DNA from: Dyadobacter alkalitolerans DSM 23607
GTDB taxonomy: Bacteria > Bacteroidota > Bacteroidia > Cytophagales > Spirosomataceae
DNA: 64,000 nt
Direction of reading: 5' to 3'
Assembly: GCF_000428845.1 (NCBI RefSeq)
Contig: NZ_AUAS01000003.1
Span: 124,001 to 188,000, forward strand
The first letter of the stretch is position 1; every line of letters starts with the position of its first letter. This document shows positions 16,955 through 25,627 of this stretch, one piece after another. The translations under genes and the position numbers were made by a program. Under the pieces are notes generated by a model that was not told the origin of the DNA, ran no database searches, and saw only the letters and a program-made list of their open reading frames with translations.

Positions 16955-17740
16955 TTATAGCGAGATCACAGTCCCGGCTGCCGACTTCGTTGCTGCCAAC
17001 AAATCATCTGCGTGGCAGATTGTGACTTGCTTTACGCCGTCATTTAATGCTTCAAATGCGCTGTCCAGCTTTGGGATCATGCCTTTGTTGATGACGCCTG
17101 TTGATTTATAATCGGCATAGGAGGCTGGGTTGAGGGAAGAAATGACTGCATTATCATCATCAGGGTCAGATAAAACGCCTTTTTTCTCGAAGCAGAAAAT
17201 GAGGTTTACCTCGAAGATTCCGGCCATAGCAATGGCTGTTGCGGAAGCCATGGTATCGGCGTTGGTGTTGAGCAGCAGTCCTTCCGAGCTGTAAGTGAGC
17301 GGGGCGATGACAGGAAAGAGGCCGCTGGCCAGTAATGCATTCACTTGCTTGGCATTAACCGCTTCAATGTCTCCAACGAAGCCGTAATCAATACTTTTAA
17401 CCGGCCTTTTAACCGAACGTATGATGCCGCCGTCAGCGCCGGTGAGGCCGATGGCATTGCAGCTCAATGCTTGCAGTTGTGCAACAAGATTTTTATTGAC
17501 CAATCCCCCGTAAACCATTGTTACAACGTCCAGCATGGCTTTATCCGTAATCCTGCGACCTTCCACCATCTGCGTTTCAATCTGCAATTTGGCCGCCATC
17601 TGCGTCGCAACTTTTCCGCCACCGTGGACGAGGATTTTAGGAGCATCGAGTTTGGCGAAGTCTTTCAGGAAACGTGCGCAGGCTTCGGGGTTGTCGATTA
17701 CGTTACCGCCGATTTTTACGACATAAAGGGTCTGGGACAT
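16955..17740 (-). CDS. argB: Acetylglutamate kinase
   Basis: ArgB phosphorylates N-acetylglutamate (or N-acetylornithine-pathway variants in Bacteroidota) in arginine synthesis. The 261-residue product has the amino-acid-kinase fold: VKIGGNVID near residue 8, HGGGKVATQM near 39 (glycine-rich phosphate loop), GLTGADGG, and a C-terminal KGMIPKLDSAFEAL that positions the nucleotide. Bacteroidota often use N-succinyl substrates; the sequence does not settle which applies. A TAACTTTG promoter element lies 31 bases upstream, in the gap to the divergent dsbD-like gene. No other arg gene is adjacent. Confidence 0.92.
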   Translation of the reverse strand: MSQTLYVVKIGGNVIDNPEACARFLKDFAKLDAPKILVHGGGKVATQMAAKLQIETQMVEGRRITDKAMLDVVTMVYGGLVNKNLVAQLQALSCNAIGLTGADGGIIRSVKRPVKSIDYGFVGDIEAVNAKQVNALLASGLFPVIAPLTYSSEGLLLNTNADTMASATAIAMAGIFEVNLIFCFEKKGVLSDPDDDNAVISSLNPASYADYKSTGVINKGMIPKLDSAFEALNDGVKQVTICHADDLLAATKSAAGTVISL

Positions 17741-17771
17741 TGTAGTGGGTTTTTATGCTGTGTTTGAGCCG

Positions 17772-17779
17772 CAAAGTTA
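17772..17779 (-). promoter_or_regulatory. Candidate -7 promoter element of argB
   Basis: Reads TAACTTTG on the minus strand, an exact TAnnTTTG match, 31 bases before the argB ATG in the divergent argB/dsbD gap. Confidence 0.4.
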
Positions 17780-17869
17780 GCAGAAACGTACAGCGTTGGA
17801 AGTGTAATTTTAATTGATGAATTTTTTTGCCAAAATTACGTTGACTAAGCAAAGCAGAATTAAAACATT

Positions 17870-19975
17870 ATGAAACGCCGCCTTCTCATCTCCCTTGTTC
17901 TTTGCCTCTTTTTTTCGCAATCCGTTTTTTCCCAGCTTCAAAAGGCAAAAGCACATTGGACTTATTCATTTTCAAAGCCAGAGGTTAAAAAGGGCGAGAC
18001 TGTCGATCTGGTTTTCACGGCTGTTGTGGACAAAGACTGGTACATTTATTCCAGTGATTTCGATCCTGATCTGGGTCCGATGCTGACGACTTTTAATTTT
18101 GAAAAGAACAATACATTTGAGGTTGTTGGCAAGCTGAAACCGCAGAATCCCAAGGAGAAATTTGAGGAAGTCTGGGGCGGAAAAGTTCGCTATTTTGAAG
18201 GAAAAGGTGTTTTTAAACAAACTATAAAAGTACTCGCAGATAACCCTGTCATCAAAGGGGCATCTGAATATCAGACTTGCAGCCACGTTACAGGACTTTG
18301 TATTCCGGGCAATGATGATTTTGAATTCAAAGGCCTGAAAGTCGTAGCAGGCGCCGCAACGAGCGACCCACAGCCGACCGTTGGGGCCGCAGCACCGGAA
18401 ACGGGGACAGCTGCTTCCACGAGCGAGGCCATAGCAGCCACTGAAAATGTTGATTCGGCCTCAGAAACAGCTTCTAATCCCACTGTAACCTCTGCCGAAG
18501 CGCCGGAAGCCAACACCGCTGTGGAGCAAGCATTAACCGCAGAAGATCCCGAAAAAGACACTTCGCTTTGGGGCTTCGCATTAGCCGCATTTTTATCCGG
18601 ATTAGTCGCATTGCTTACTCCTTGCGTATTTCCGATCATCCCGATGACGGTGAGTTATTTCACCAATCAGGAAAAAGGGAAGTTTAAGGCACTCTTGTAC
18701 GGCATTTCCATCGTTTTGATATATACATTAATAGGAACCGTCGTTTCGCGCTTGAATGGTCCGGCATTTGCCAATTTCCTGAGCACGCACTGGATTCCTA
18801 ACCTGTTGTTTTTCGCCATTTTCTTCGTTTTCGGATTATCATTTTTAGGGCTTTTCGAGATCGTTTTGCCAAGTGGTTTTGTAAATAAAATGGATCAGAA
18901 AGCCGATCAGGGCGGCTATGCGGGCGTTTTCTTTATGGCATTTACATTGGTGCTGGTTTCGTTTTCCTGCACCGGTCCTATTGTTGGTAGTTTGCTGGTG
19001 GCTTCTGCGGGAGGCGAAGTCGTAAAACCGATCATTGGTATGGCGTCTTTTTCCGCTGCATTTGCAATTCCGTTTACATTATTCGCCCTTTTCCCCCAAT
19101 GGCTCAAATCGTTGCCCAAATCCGGCGGCTGGCTGAACACTGTAAAAGTCATTTTGGGCTTCCTGGAACTGGCATTAGCATTGAAATTTTTAAGCATCGC
19201 CGATCAGGTTTACCACTGGCGTTTGTTAGATCGGGAGATCTATCTCGCATTCTGGATCGTCATTTTTGGTCTGCTTGGTTTCTATTTATTAGGCAAAATC
19301 AGAACTCCGCACGATTCCCCGCTTGAAAAAGTCAGTGTACCCAGATTGCTTTTATCCATTATCACCTTCACATTCGTCGTATACATGATCCCCGGCATGT
19401 GGGGCGCGCCACTGAAAGCATTGGCCGGTTACCTGCCGCCGCAATCGACATTGGATTTTGATTTAAACAAAAGAACAGCAGGCGTCGCCTCGACCATTGC
19501 CCCTGGTGAAACCCGCAAATACGCCGATCTTTTCCACTTACCGCACGAACTCGAAGGCTTCTTCGATTATAAAGACGCCTTAGCCTACGCCAAGAAAGTC
19601 AACAAACCCGTTTTCATCGACTTCACCGGCCATGGCTGCGTAAACTGCCGGGAAATGGAAGCGAGAGTATGGGTAGATCCAGCTGTACAGCAACGACTTA
19701 GAGACGATTACGTAATCGTAGCACTTTACGTGGATGACAAAACAGAATTGCCCGAGTCCGCCTGGTACACTTCCAAGTACGACAACAAAGTCAAAAAAAC
19801 CATCGGCGCCCAAAACGCCGACCTTCAAATCGTAAAATACAACAACAACGCCCAGCCACATTACTGTTTGGTCGATCACGAAGGAAATCTGCTTGTTAAG
19901 CCAAAGAATTACGATTTGAATGCTGCGAATTTTGCAGCATTTTTGGACAGCGGGAAGGCGGCGTTTGGGAAATAG
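17870..19975 (+). CDS. Thiol:disulfide interchange protein, DsbD family
   Basis: DsbD carries electrons from cytosolic thioredoxin across the inner membrane to periplasmic redox partners. This 701-residue version has a signal peptide (1-21), an N-terminal DsbD-alpha immunoglobulin-like domain (about 25-150, with paired cysteines in YQTCSHVTGLCIPG), a low-complexity Ala/Thr/Glu linker (about 160-220), and an eight-helix membrane core. The core bears the two reactive cysteines (Cys252 in TPCVFPIIP and Cys367 in FSCTGPIVG). A C-terminal thioredoxin domain has CVNC at 590-593. All six expected redox cysteines are present. Likely clients include the redoxin and haem c proteins of this region, by inference. 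It is divergent from argB. Confidence 0.9.
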   Translation: MKRRLLISLVLCLFFSQSVFSQLQKAKAHWTYSFSKPEVKKGETVDLVFTAVVDKDWYIYSSDFDPDLGPMLTTFNFEKNNTFEVVGKLKPQNPKEKFEEVWGGKVRYFEGKGVFKQTIKVLADNPVIKGASEYQTCSHVTGLCIPGNDDFEFKGLKVVAGAATSDPQPTVGAAAPETGTAASTSEAIAATENVDSASETASNPTVTSAEAPEANTAVEQALTAEDPEKDTSLWGFALAAFLSGLVALLTPCVFPIIPMTVSYFTNQEKGKFKALLYGISIVLIYTLIGTVVSRLNGPAFANFLSTHWIPNLLFFAIFFVFGLSFLGLFEIVLPSGFVNKMDQKADQGGYAGVFFMAFTLVLVSFSCTGPIVGSLLVASAGGEVVKPIIGMASFSAAFAIPFTLFALFPQWLKSLPKSGGWLNTVKVILGFLELALALKFLSIADQVYHWRLLDREIYLAFWIVIFGLLGFYLLGKIRTPHDSPLEKVSVPRLLLSIITFTFVVYMIPGMWGAPLKALAGYLPPQSTLDFDLNKRTAGVASTIAPGETRKYADLFHLPHELEGFFDYKDALAYAKKVNKPVFIDFTGHGCVNCREMEARVWVDPAVQQRLRDDYVIVALYVDDKTELPESAWYTSKYDNKVKKTIGAQNADLQIVKYNNNAQPHYCLVDHEGNLLVKPKNYDLNAANFAAFLDSGKAAFGK

Positions 19976-19982
19976 GACCATG

Positions 19983-20008
19983 TTTCCGTTGGTTAAAACC
20001 AACGGAAA
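19983..20008. repeat. Palindrome of the REP-like family, possible dsbD terminator
   Basis: Two 12-nt arms (TTTCCGTTGGTT and AACCAACGGAAA) flank a 2-nt AA loop, starting 8 bases after the dsbD-like stop codon. The CCGTTGG/CCAACGG arms equal those of the palindrome at 40907-40926. It could double as a terminator, though no long T run follows. Confidence 0.7.
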
Positions 20009-20027
20009 ATCCATTTGCATTCCCAAA

Positions 20028-20056
20028 CCATACCCCATACCCCCATACCCCATACC
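20028..20056. repeat. Short CCATACC tandem run between two palindromes
   Basis: Four CCATACC heptamers (20028, 20035, 20043, 20050) with one extra C lie between the palindromes at 19983-20008 and 20056-20075. The last ATACCC runs straight into the second palindrome. The copy at 40907 is preceded by two similar ATACCC units. Confidence 0.75.
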
Positions 20057-20075
20057 CGTCAACTTAAGTTGACGG
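20056..20075. repeat. REP-like perfect 20-bp palindrome
   Basis: CCGTCAACTTAAGTTGACGG is fully self-complementary and shares the outer CCGT/ACGG and CTTAAG core with those at 2788 and 40907. It lies between the dsbD-like and glutaminase-like genes. Confidence 0.85.
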
Positions 20076-20151
20076 AAAGAATTTGCCTGCATTGACCACG
20101 TTATTCCGCTTCTAAATTTAATTTTATCCTTTCCTGAAACCTTATTGCTTT

Positions 20152-22638
20152 ATGATGAAGTATTGCTCCTTCTTGTTATTATTCCTTTTGCCATTTCCCC
20201 TTTTCGCCCAATCCTTCCGGCCGCCTGCGGTTCCCTTGATCACCATTGACCCTTATACGAGCGTTTGGTCGTTTGGGAATGAGCTGAATGGCTCTGTAAC
20301 AAAGCATTGGACGGGTAAGCCGCATCCGATGGACGGGCTGATCCGGGTGGACGGCAAGACTTACCGCTTCATGGGCGCACCCACGCCGGAGATGAAAACG
20401 ATATTGCCAACAGCCAAACAAGCACCCTATACAGCTAAGTTTACAACCATAAAACCAGACCCAATCTGGTGGTATAAAGAAGGTTATAACATCAGCACCT
20501 GGAAACAAGGCCCTGCGCCATTCGGGACGAAAGATCGTAACGATGCCATGCTGCGAGGCGGCACCGAGTTCCCGCAGGAGATCTGGTATCGCCGCGAATT
20601 CACATTAACCGCCGCTGATTTCGAAAAACCAGCCCTGAACATTTTCCACGATGACGATGTCCAGGTTTTCATCAACGGCGTCCCCGCGTTTGACTGCGCC
20701 CCATGCTATACAGGCGATTATGAGTTCAAATCGATCAGTGCCTCAGCAAGAAAGTCCCTCAAAAAAGGAAAAAACATCCTGGCTGCCTATTGCAAAAACG
20801 GCGCCGGCCCCGGCTATATCGACATTGGACTGGCTGATGAAATCGCTCCAAAAGGTGCAGATGTGATACAGCTTGCCAAGCAAACCGGTTTTAATATGAC
20901 GGCAACCCAAACGATTTATGATTTCGTGGCTGGGCCGATTCAGTTAAAAGCCCGTTTTGTAGCTCCCTTGATCCTGAAAGACCTGAACCTCATTTCCCGG
21001 CCTGTCAATTATGTGGTTTATGATGTTGTGTCTACTGACGGCAAAACGCATGAAGTGGAAATTCTGAATGCGGTTTCGGGACTATGGGCGGTAAATGATG
21101 CAAGTCAGCAGGTTGCAGGAAAGCGGGGAGCCCCGGATGGATTCTTAATGTTGTCTCTCGCGAATACGGAACCCAAATTGCTTGGCCGCAAAGGTGATGA
21201 CGTCCGGATTGACTGGGGCCGCGCCTTTTTATCTGCGCCGCACCGATTTGTTAAAAGCTCCGGTTTCGGTCCCTCAGAAGAAGTGATTAAAATGTTTGCA
21301 AAGAGCGGCTTTGTCACGGCAAACCAGTGGGAGGCGTCGAATGCAGATACGAGATCGATGGCTTACGTGCTTGCTTTTGATAGTAAAATTGGTTCGCAAA
21401 GTCAATCCGTACACGCTATTATCGGTTACGACGATGAATATTCTGTCCAGTATTTTGGACAAAATCTCCGGCCATGGTGGAACAAAGAAGGGAATAAAAC
21501 CATCGAAAATGAGCTGCAAAACGCGGAAACAGATTTTGTCAAAATCATGAAAGAATGTGAGGCAACGGACGAAATGATTTATCAGGATGCACTGAAAGCA
21601 GGCGGAAAGCAATATGCCGATCTTTGCGTGCTGGCTTACCGCCAAGCGATTTCCGCACATAAACTGGTCGCGGATCCTTCGGGCGCGCCGTTGTTTTTAT
21701 CCAAAGAGAATTTCAGCAATGGATCCATCGGAACGGTTGATATCACTTATCCATCCGCGCCATTGTTCCTGCTTTATAATCCAACATTGCTGAAAGGCAT
21801 GATGGAACCCATTTTCTATTATTCCGAAAGCGGCAAATGGACCAAACCGTTCGCGGCGCATGACGTGGGCACTTACCCACTTGCAAACGGCCAGACTTAC
21901 GGCGAAGACATGCCCGTAGAAGAATCCGGCAACATGTTAACGCTGACTTACGCTATTTGCAAAGCCGAAAACAACATTGATTTCGCCAAAAAACATTGGA
22001 AAGTCCTCACAACCTGGGCCAATTATCTCAAAAAAGAAGGCTTTGACCCTGCCAATCAACTCTGCACCGACGACTTTGCCGGCCACCTCGCCCGCAATGC
22101 CAACTTGTCGATCAAGGCCATTATGGGCTTAGCCTCTTACGCAAAAATGGCCGAGCAATTAGGCGACACCAAAGAAGCCACCGAAGTGAATGCCTTAGTA
22201 AAAGAATTTGCCCAAAAATGGATGCAACTAGCTGACAGCGGCGATCATTATGCATTAACCTTCGACAACAAAAACTCGTGGAGCCAAAAATATAACCTCG
22301 TCTGGGATGACCTCCTGAACCTCAATGTATTCCCAAAAACAGTCGCCGAAAAAGAAATCAAATATTACATCACCAAACAAAAGCCCTTCGGCCTCCCTCT
22401 TGACAGCCGCAAAACCTACACCAAATCCGACTGGATCATCTGGACCGCCACATTAGCCACCAACCAGCAAGATTTCGAAGCGCTGGTAAAGCCGGTTTAT
22501 AAATATGCAATGGAAACCCCCGATCGTATTCCACTTTCAGACTGGTATGAGACGGTGGATGGGAAGTCGGTTGGTTTTAGAGCGCGGTCTGTTGTTGGGG
22601 GTTATTGGATGAAGGTTTTGGGAGAGAAGTGGAAGTGA
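20152..22638 (+). CDS. Secreted DUF4965/DUF5127-type 'glutaminase A' family protein
   Basis: An 828-residue exported protein (signal peptide about 1-19, MKYCSFLLLFLLPFPLFAQ from the second Met). It shows the layout of the GtaA-like family: a short N-terminal DUF4964-like stretch (RPPAVPLITIDPYTSVWS), a galactose-binding-like jelly-roll insert at about 115-225 (RREFTLTAADF to GPGYIDIGLAD), a DUF5127 beta domain, and a C-terminal alpha/alpha barrel (DUF4965/DUF1793) with AHDVGTYPLANGQTYGEDMPVEESGNML. The fungal members are annotated as glutaminases, but activity in Bacteroidota members is mostly unproven. The barrel looks like a glycoside-hydrolase fold, so a carbohydrate role is equally possible. 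It stands alone. Confidence 0.8.
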   Translation: MMKYCSFLLLFLLPFPLFAQSFRPPAVPLITIDPYTSVWSFGNELNGSVTKHWTGKPHPMDGLIRVDGKTYRFMGAPTPEMKTILPTAKQAPYTAKFTTIKPDPIWWYKEGYNISTWKQGPAPFGTKDRNDAMLRGGTEFPQEIWYRREFTLTAADFEKPALNIFHDDDVQVFINGVPAFDCAPCYTGDYEFKSISASARKSLKKGKNILAAYCKNGAGPGYIDIGLADEIAPKGADVIQLAKQTGFNMTATQTIYDFVAGPIQLKARFVAPLILKDLNLISRPVNYVVYDVVSTDGKTHEVEILNAVSGLWAVNDASQQVAGKRGAPDGFLMLSLANTEPKLLGRKGDDVRIDWGRAFLSAPHRFVKSSGFGPSEEVIKMFAKSGFVTANQWEASNADTRSMAYVLAFDSKIGSQSQSVHAIIGYDDEYSVQYFGQNLRPWWNKEGNKTIENELQNAETDFVKIMKECEATDEMIYQDALKAGGKQYADLCVLAYRQAISAHKLVADPSGAPLFLSKENFSNGSIGTVDITYPSAPLFLLYNPTLLKGMMEPIFYYSESGKWTKPFAAHDVGTYPLANGQTYGEDMPVEESGNMLTLTYAICKAENNIDFAKKHWKVLTTWANYLKKEGFDPANQLCTDDFAGHLARNANLSIKAIMGLASYAKMAEQLGDTKEATEVNALVKEFAQKWMQLADSGDHYALTFDNKNSWSQKYNLVWDDLLNLNVFPKTVAEKEIKYYITKQKPFGLPLDSRKTYTKSDWIIWTATLATNQQDFEALVKPVYKYAMETPDRIPLSDWYETVDGKSVGFRARSVVGGYWMKVLGEKWK

Positions 22639-22694
22639 TAAACGAAGGGCCGCACGAAGTATTCGAGCGCCCCTTTGCGTTTTATACTTAAATG

Positions 22695-23444
22695 TTAATG
22701 AACTGCCTTCACCGAATTTTGACCTATTGCAATGTGTGCGTAGCTATACACATCATCACCAGTATTATATGCAGTAAACCTTAAGATTCTTTCTGTACTT
22801 GTTGCTGTAAATGTAACAGTTTGCGAGATCCAATTTGAGTTATCATCCAAGCCTACCGTAGCTGCGATTGACGTTCCATCTGCATCTATCCAGTCTGCCT
22901 GAATGACGTCTGTGTAAGCTTGCTGAAGGCCATTTTGATTTACAGAACAAATTGTACTTGCTAGATGATAAGTAATCTGGTACTTTTTGCCTGGAATTAA
23001 ATTTTTGATTTTTGCTTCAACAGCTGAGCGTTGATTTTTAGACGCGGCTAGTTTAAAGGGGTCAAATTTCGCCTTTGTACTTATCGTGAGAACGGAATTT
23101 TCGTACGGCGCATTCGGTATTGTTGTTAATGGAGTTACCCATTGCAGGCCACCGTCCCCAAAAAGATGTGTTAAGCTTGACGTCCCAGTAGGTAAGCCGA
23201 TAGCGTCGTTAGAAGTTGCACTGCTTCTTTCCCATCCAATTGCATGAACATTAGAACCCGTTGCGCCGTAAGTAACTGGAATATTTGGTACAGCTGTTAA
23301 AATAGGTGGAATTCCCCGCATACTCGCATCCGTCCTATCACTTTTCACAGGCTCTGGAGTTAGCGCATCTTCCTTGGAGCAACTGCTCATCATCATTAAA
23401 AAGGCCAGGCCCAAGCCAACTGGTAATTTTTGTACAAGATTCAT
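22695..23444 (-). CDS. Uncharacterised lipoprotein (intact copy of a tandem pair)
   Basis: The ATG at 23444 gives MNLVQKLPVGLGLAFLMMMS with the lipidated cysteine at residue 22 and an SKED tail that should favour export to the cell surface. A longer reading from 23603 would bury the signal and is rejected. The 249-residue product has a beta-rich body ending in YSYAHIAIGQNSV, perhaps a carbohydrate-binding-like sandwich, but I do not recognise the family. The neighbour at 23767-24517 is a clear paralogue: the signal peptide, a GTSSLTHLFGDGGLQW-like block and the YAHIAIGQ ending are shared. Even the AT-rich leader upstream is alike, so the pair arose by duplication. Confidence 0.75.
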   Translation of the reverse strand: MNLVQKLPVGLGLAFLMMMSSCSKEDALTPEPVKSDRTDASMRGIPPILTAVPNIPVTYGATGSNVHAIGWERSSATSNDAIGLPTGTSSLTHLFGDGGLQWVTPLTTIPNAPYENSVLTISTKAKFDPFKLAASKNQRSAVEAKIKNLIPGKKYQITYHLASTICSVNQNGLQQAYTDVIQADWIDADGTSIAATVGLDDNSNWISQTVTFTATSTERILRFTAYNTGDDVYSYAHIAIGQNSVKAVH

Positions 23445-23766
23445 TTTTACTTTGGTTGTTGTTAAACATTTGTTTTTGTTATTGGCTACAAAACAAGCCG
23501 TTACATTAAGACTTATTCGCTTCAAATGAATGTGTGGGCAGTTCGGGTTATTCGCCGGTAAACTATAGATCTGGTCATGAGATTTGTGATTTTTGGACAG
23601 CAACTATTACTATTTTGATCATTCGAACTAGCTTAAATGTGGATAAAATCCGATAAATGTTAACTAATCCTGATGCTGTTAAATTTCGCAAAATTTACAA
23701 TAGTCGTATAAAAGCAAGGCCGCCCAGTTTCCTGAGGCGGCCTTATCACTAACTTAATACGCAAAC
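23445..23766. other. Intergenic region between the lipoprotein paralogues
   Basis: This 322-base gap holds the leader of the intact lipoprotein gene (to about 23520, similar to the leader of its paralogue at 24518-24580) and the terminator of the paralogue at 23716-23744. No other gene or repeat was seen. Confidence 0.6.
23716..23744 (-). terminator. Intrinsic terminator of the frameshifted lipoprotein gene
   Basis: A 9-bp perfect stem (AAGGCCGCC at 23716-23724, GGCGGCCTT at 23736-23744) with an 11-nt loop is followed on the minus strand by GCTTTTAT. Confidence 0.7.
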
Positions 23767-24517
23767 TCAATACATTTTTTTCTCAATTATCGCGTCCTGA
23801 CCGATGAAGAGGTGCGCGTATGCCGTCATTCCTTCGTTGATGGATGTTGCGCTGAAATCAAATCGCATTTCTTCGTTCGTTGCTTTGAAGAAAACGGTTT
23901 TTTTGATCCATTGATGAGGTGCGATTCCCATCATATCTACATCAAAATACTTGGCCTGCCAGGCTTGACCGGTGTTCGGGCTTTTGATTGCGATGTTGCA
24001 TTTGTGTATAAACGATGGGTTTTTACCGGACGGATCTTTTTCCGGACGCGCGGAAGCTACATAGAATGTGAGGTTGTAAAAAGCTCCCGGTTTCAGGAAA
24101 CGTATCGTTGTTCCCACTTTTGATAATTTGCTTGTTTTTAATTTGTTTGTCGTGGAAGTGGTAACGGTCACAATCGAATTCCAGGGAACTTTTGGAAGCG
24201 CGGGAAAGGGCCCTTTCCATTCCAATGCATTGTTCCCCCACAATCTGTCGAAGGTTGATGTGCCCGACGGATATTTGACAGGGTCACCCGTTTCGAGCCA
24301 GCGCGGTTCCCAAAAATTTGGTAGTTTGTTAATGCCCGGATAACCCTTTGTGCCACAGATCCACGCATGGTCCGTTTGTCTTCATGTTGGACGTCGTGTC
24401 GGCACTCGTGGTCTCTACTTTTGGCTCAGGCGCCTGGGCATCTTCCTTAGAGCAACTGCTCAACAGAACTAAACATCCTAAACCAAGGCCAACAGACATT
24501 TTTTGTACTAATTTCAT
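23767..24517 (-). pseudogene. Frameshifted paralogue of the neighbouring lipoprotein
   Basis: Two frames together make one lipoprotein like that at 22695-23444. The first runs from the ATG at 24517 (MKLVQKMSVGLGLGCLVLLS, lipidated Cys22) to a stop at 24329. The second is open from about 24381 down to the stop at 23767 and contains the block GTSTFDRLWGNNALEW, which aligns with the intact paralogue. The span is 751 bases against 750 for the intact copy, so a single-base change between about 24329 and 24384 explains it. The frame after the shift is otherwise clean, which suggests either a recent mutation or a sequencing error. A terminator follows, so the unit was once complete. Confidence 0.8.
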
Positions 24518-24780
24518 TTTTCAGCTTTTTGTAGTTAAACATTGTTTTTTGTTACTGACTACAAAACAACCGCTTCAATGCCAATTAACGTGCTAAATTT
24601 GAGTAAAAGGATGTTTCTAATTAGGTTTCGGCAAACCTCTTCCGTTAAATAAAAAATAGTACTTTTCAGCGAATGCAGCTCGCAAAAGTTATGAATAAAA
24701 TTATATGTCAATACAGAAGCGCGCACCCTCCCTCAATCCGTAATTTGCATTTGTCCTCGCAAAATCTGAATATTCGCATT

Positions 24781-24919
24781 CCTATAATGTTAAGTTTTAT
24801 GAAGAATTTAGAAGAAATGCCCTGTAATGGTGCGGGTTGGCGAAAGCCCCCGGATGTCTGCTTAGCAACATTAGGACACCTAAAACAGGGCACCCCATTT
24901 TCAATCCTATAATGTTAAG
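24781..24919 (+). repeat. 14-bp direct repeats flanking a 111-bp segment
   Basis: CCTATAATGTTAAG occurs at 24781-24794 and again at 24906-24919; each is followed four bases later by ATGAA. The repeat period is 125 bases. The enclosed 111 bases contain the possible structured RNA at 24818-24892. This could be a small insertion with target duplication or a local duplication. Confidence 0.7.
24818..24892 (+). ncRNA. Candidate structured RNA (three-way junction)
   Basis: The outer stem pairs TGCCCTGT (24818-24825) with ACAGGGCA (24885-24892), 8 bp perfect. Inside is a hairpin of CGGG/CCCG (24833-24836 with 24849-24852), a TT bulge, GGC/GCC and a GAAA tetraloop (24842-24845). A second hairpin pairs TGTC (24855-24858) with GACA (24875-24878), extended by a G-C pair past a bulged A. 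I do not recognise it as a known riboswitch or ribozyme. It overlaps a possible 41-codon frame, so it may also be coding or chance. Confidence 0.4.
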
Positions 24920-25166
24920 CAAAATGAACAAAACACACTCTAATGAGTCGAAAGACTCATTGTCGCTGGCTTATGCTCAGCAAGTTGAAGAACTTTTTCA
25001 GCTCAACACCCCCGCCGAGATGGCGGAGCATCTTTGGGAAATTTATAGCGGTTTTCAAAGTTTTGATCAAGAAACCGGTTTCAATCCCCGCAAACTCAAC
25101 ATCTTCTATACTTTTCGAGATTTGCTGCTTTTTTGTCAGAGGATCGAGGCGATGAAGGCGGCTTAG
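24912..25166 (+). CDS. Small hypothetical protein, 84 residues
   Basis: Starting at the ATG at 24912 this frame encodes a soluble, mostly helical protein (MLSKMNKTHSNESK, then SLAYAQQVEELFQL and PAEMAEHLWEIYSGF, ending RDLLLFCQRIEAMKAA). I do not recognise it. A longer frame from 24837 would run through the possible structured RNA and the direct repeat and is less likely. The start sits inside the second CCTATAATGTTAAG repeat, in a TAATG overlap with the stop of a possible 41-codon frame. A second in-frame ATG is at 24924. A hairpin terminator follows 25 bases after the stop, which supports a real transcription unit. Confidence 0.5.
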   Translation: MLSKMNKTHSNESKDSLSLAYAQQVEELFQLNTPAEMAEHLWEIYSGFQSFDQETGFNPRKLNIFYTFRDLLLFCQRIEAMKAA

Positions 25167-25191
25167 TAAATAATGTGTTTTCATTTGAAAT

Positions 25192-25222
25192 GGCCAAAGC
25201 ATTTTGCTTTTGGCCTTTTTTT
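25192..25222 (+). terminator. Intrinsic terminator after the small hypothetical gene
   Basis: GGCCAAAGCA pairs with TGCTTTTGGCC across a short loop with one bulged base (25192-25214), followed by seven T. Confidence 0.75.
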
Positions 25223-25276
25223 GTGACTTTAAATTAAAACCAGCGTCTAAGATGTAAATCTAAACACGCTGGGAAT

Positions 25277-25600
25277 ATGAGAATTTACTATGTCTACATT
25301 TTGAAATGCTCTGATGAGAGTTATTACACCGGGGTTACGAATTGCCTGGAACGGCGATTTGCGGAGCATGTTGATGGCCGTAATGTGACTTGTTATACGT
25401 TCACGAGGCGGCCGGTTGAGCTGGTGTTTTTTCGGGAGTTTGGATATGTAAATGATGCAATTGCTTTTGAAAAGCAGGTGAAGGGTTGGAGTAGGAAGAA
25501 GAAAGAGGCTATTATAAATGGTGATTGGGATGGATTGAGGCCCTTGGCGGAATGCTCTAATAATACGCATTCGAGAAACAAGGACACTGATGTAAAGTAA
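25277..25600 (+). CDS. GIY-YIG nuclease superfamily protein
   Basis: A 107-residue single-domain protein of the UPF0213/GIY-YIG type. The two motif strands are YYVYILKC (residues 4-11) and YYTGVTNCLERRFAEH, with the catalytic-type arginine in LERR. A conserved glutamate follows in AFEKQVKGWSRKKKEAII. Stand-alone GIY-YIG proteins like this are very common in Bacteroidota and often occur in several copies. Their role is mostly unknown, though DNA repair or nicking is assumed. A large inverted repeat follows the stop, which may serve as its terminator. Confidence 0.88.
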   Translation: MRIYYVYILKCSDESYYTGVTNCLERRFAEHVDGRNVTCYTFTRRPVELVFFREFGYVNDAIAFEKQVKGWSRKKKEAIINGDWDGLRPLAECSNNTHSRNKDTDVK

Positions 25601-25627
25601 GGCTCTGGATGAAAGGATGTTACTAGT

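Noticed and set aside
22640-22680. Possible terminator after the glutaminase-like gene
   Set aside because: The GGGCCGC/GCGCCCC stem is imperfect and lacks a clear T run.
24673-24912. Possible short coding frame (79 codons, or 41 codons from 24787) before the small hypothetical gene
   Set aside because: It covers the possible structured RNA and the first direct repeat, has no recognisable protein features, and no supporting promoter. Kept as an alternative reading only.
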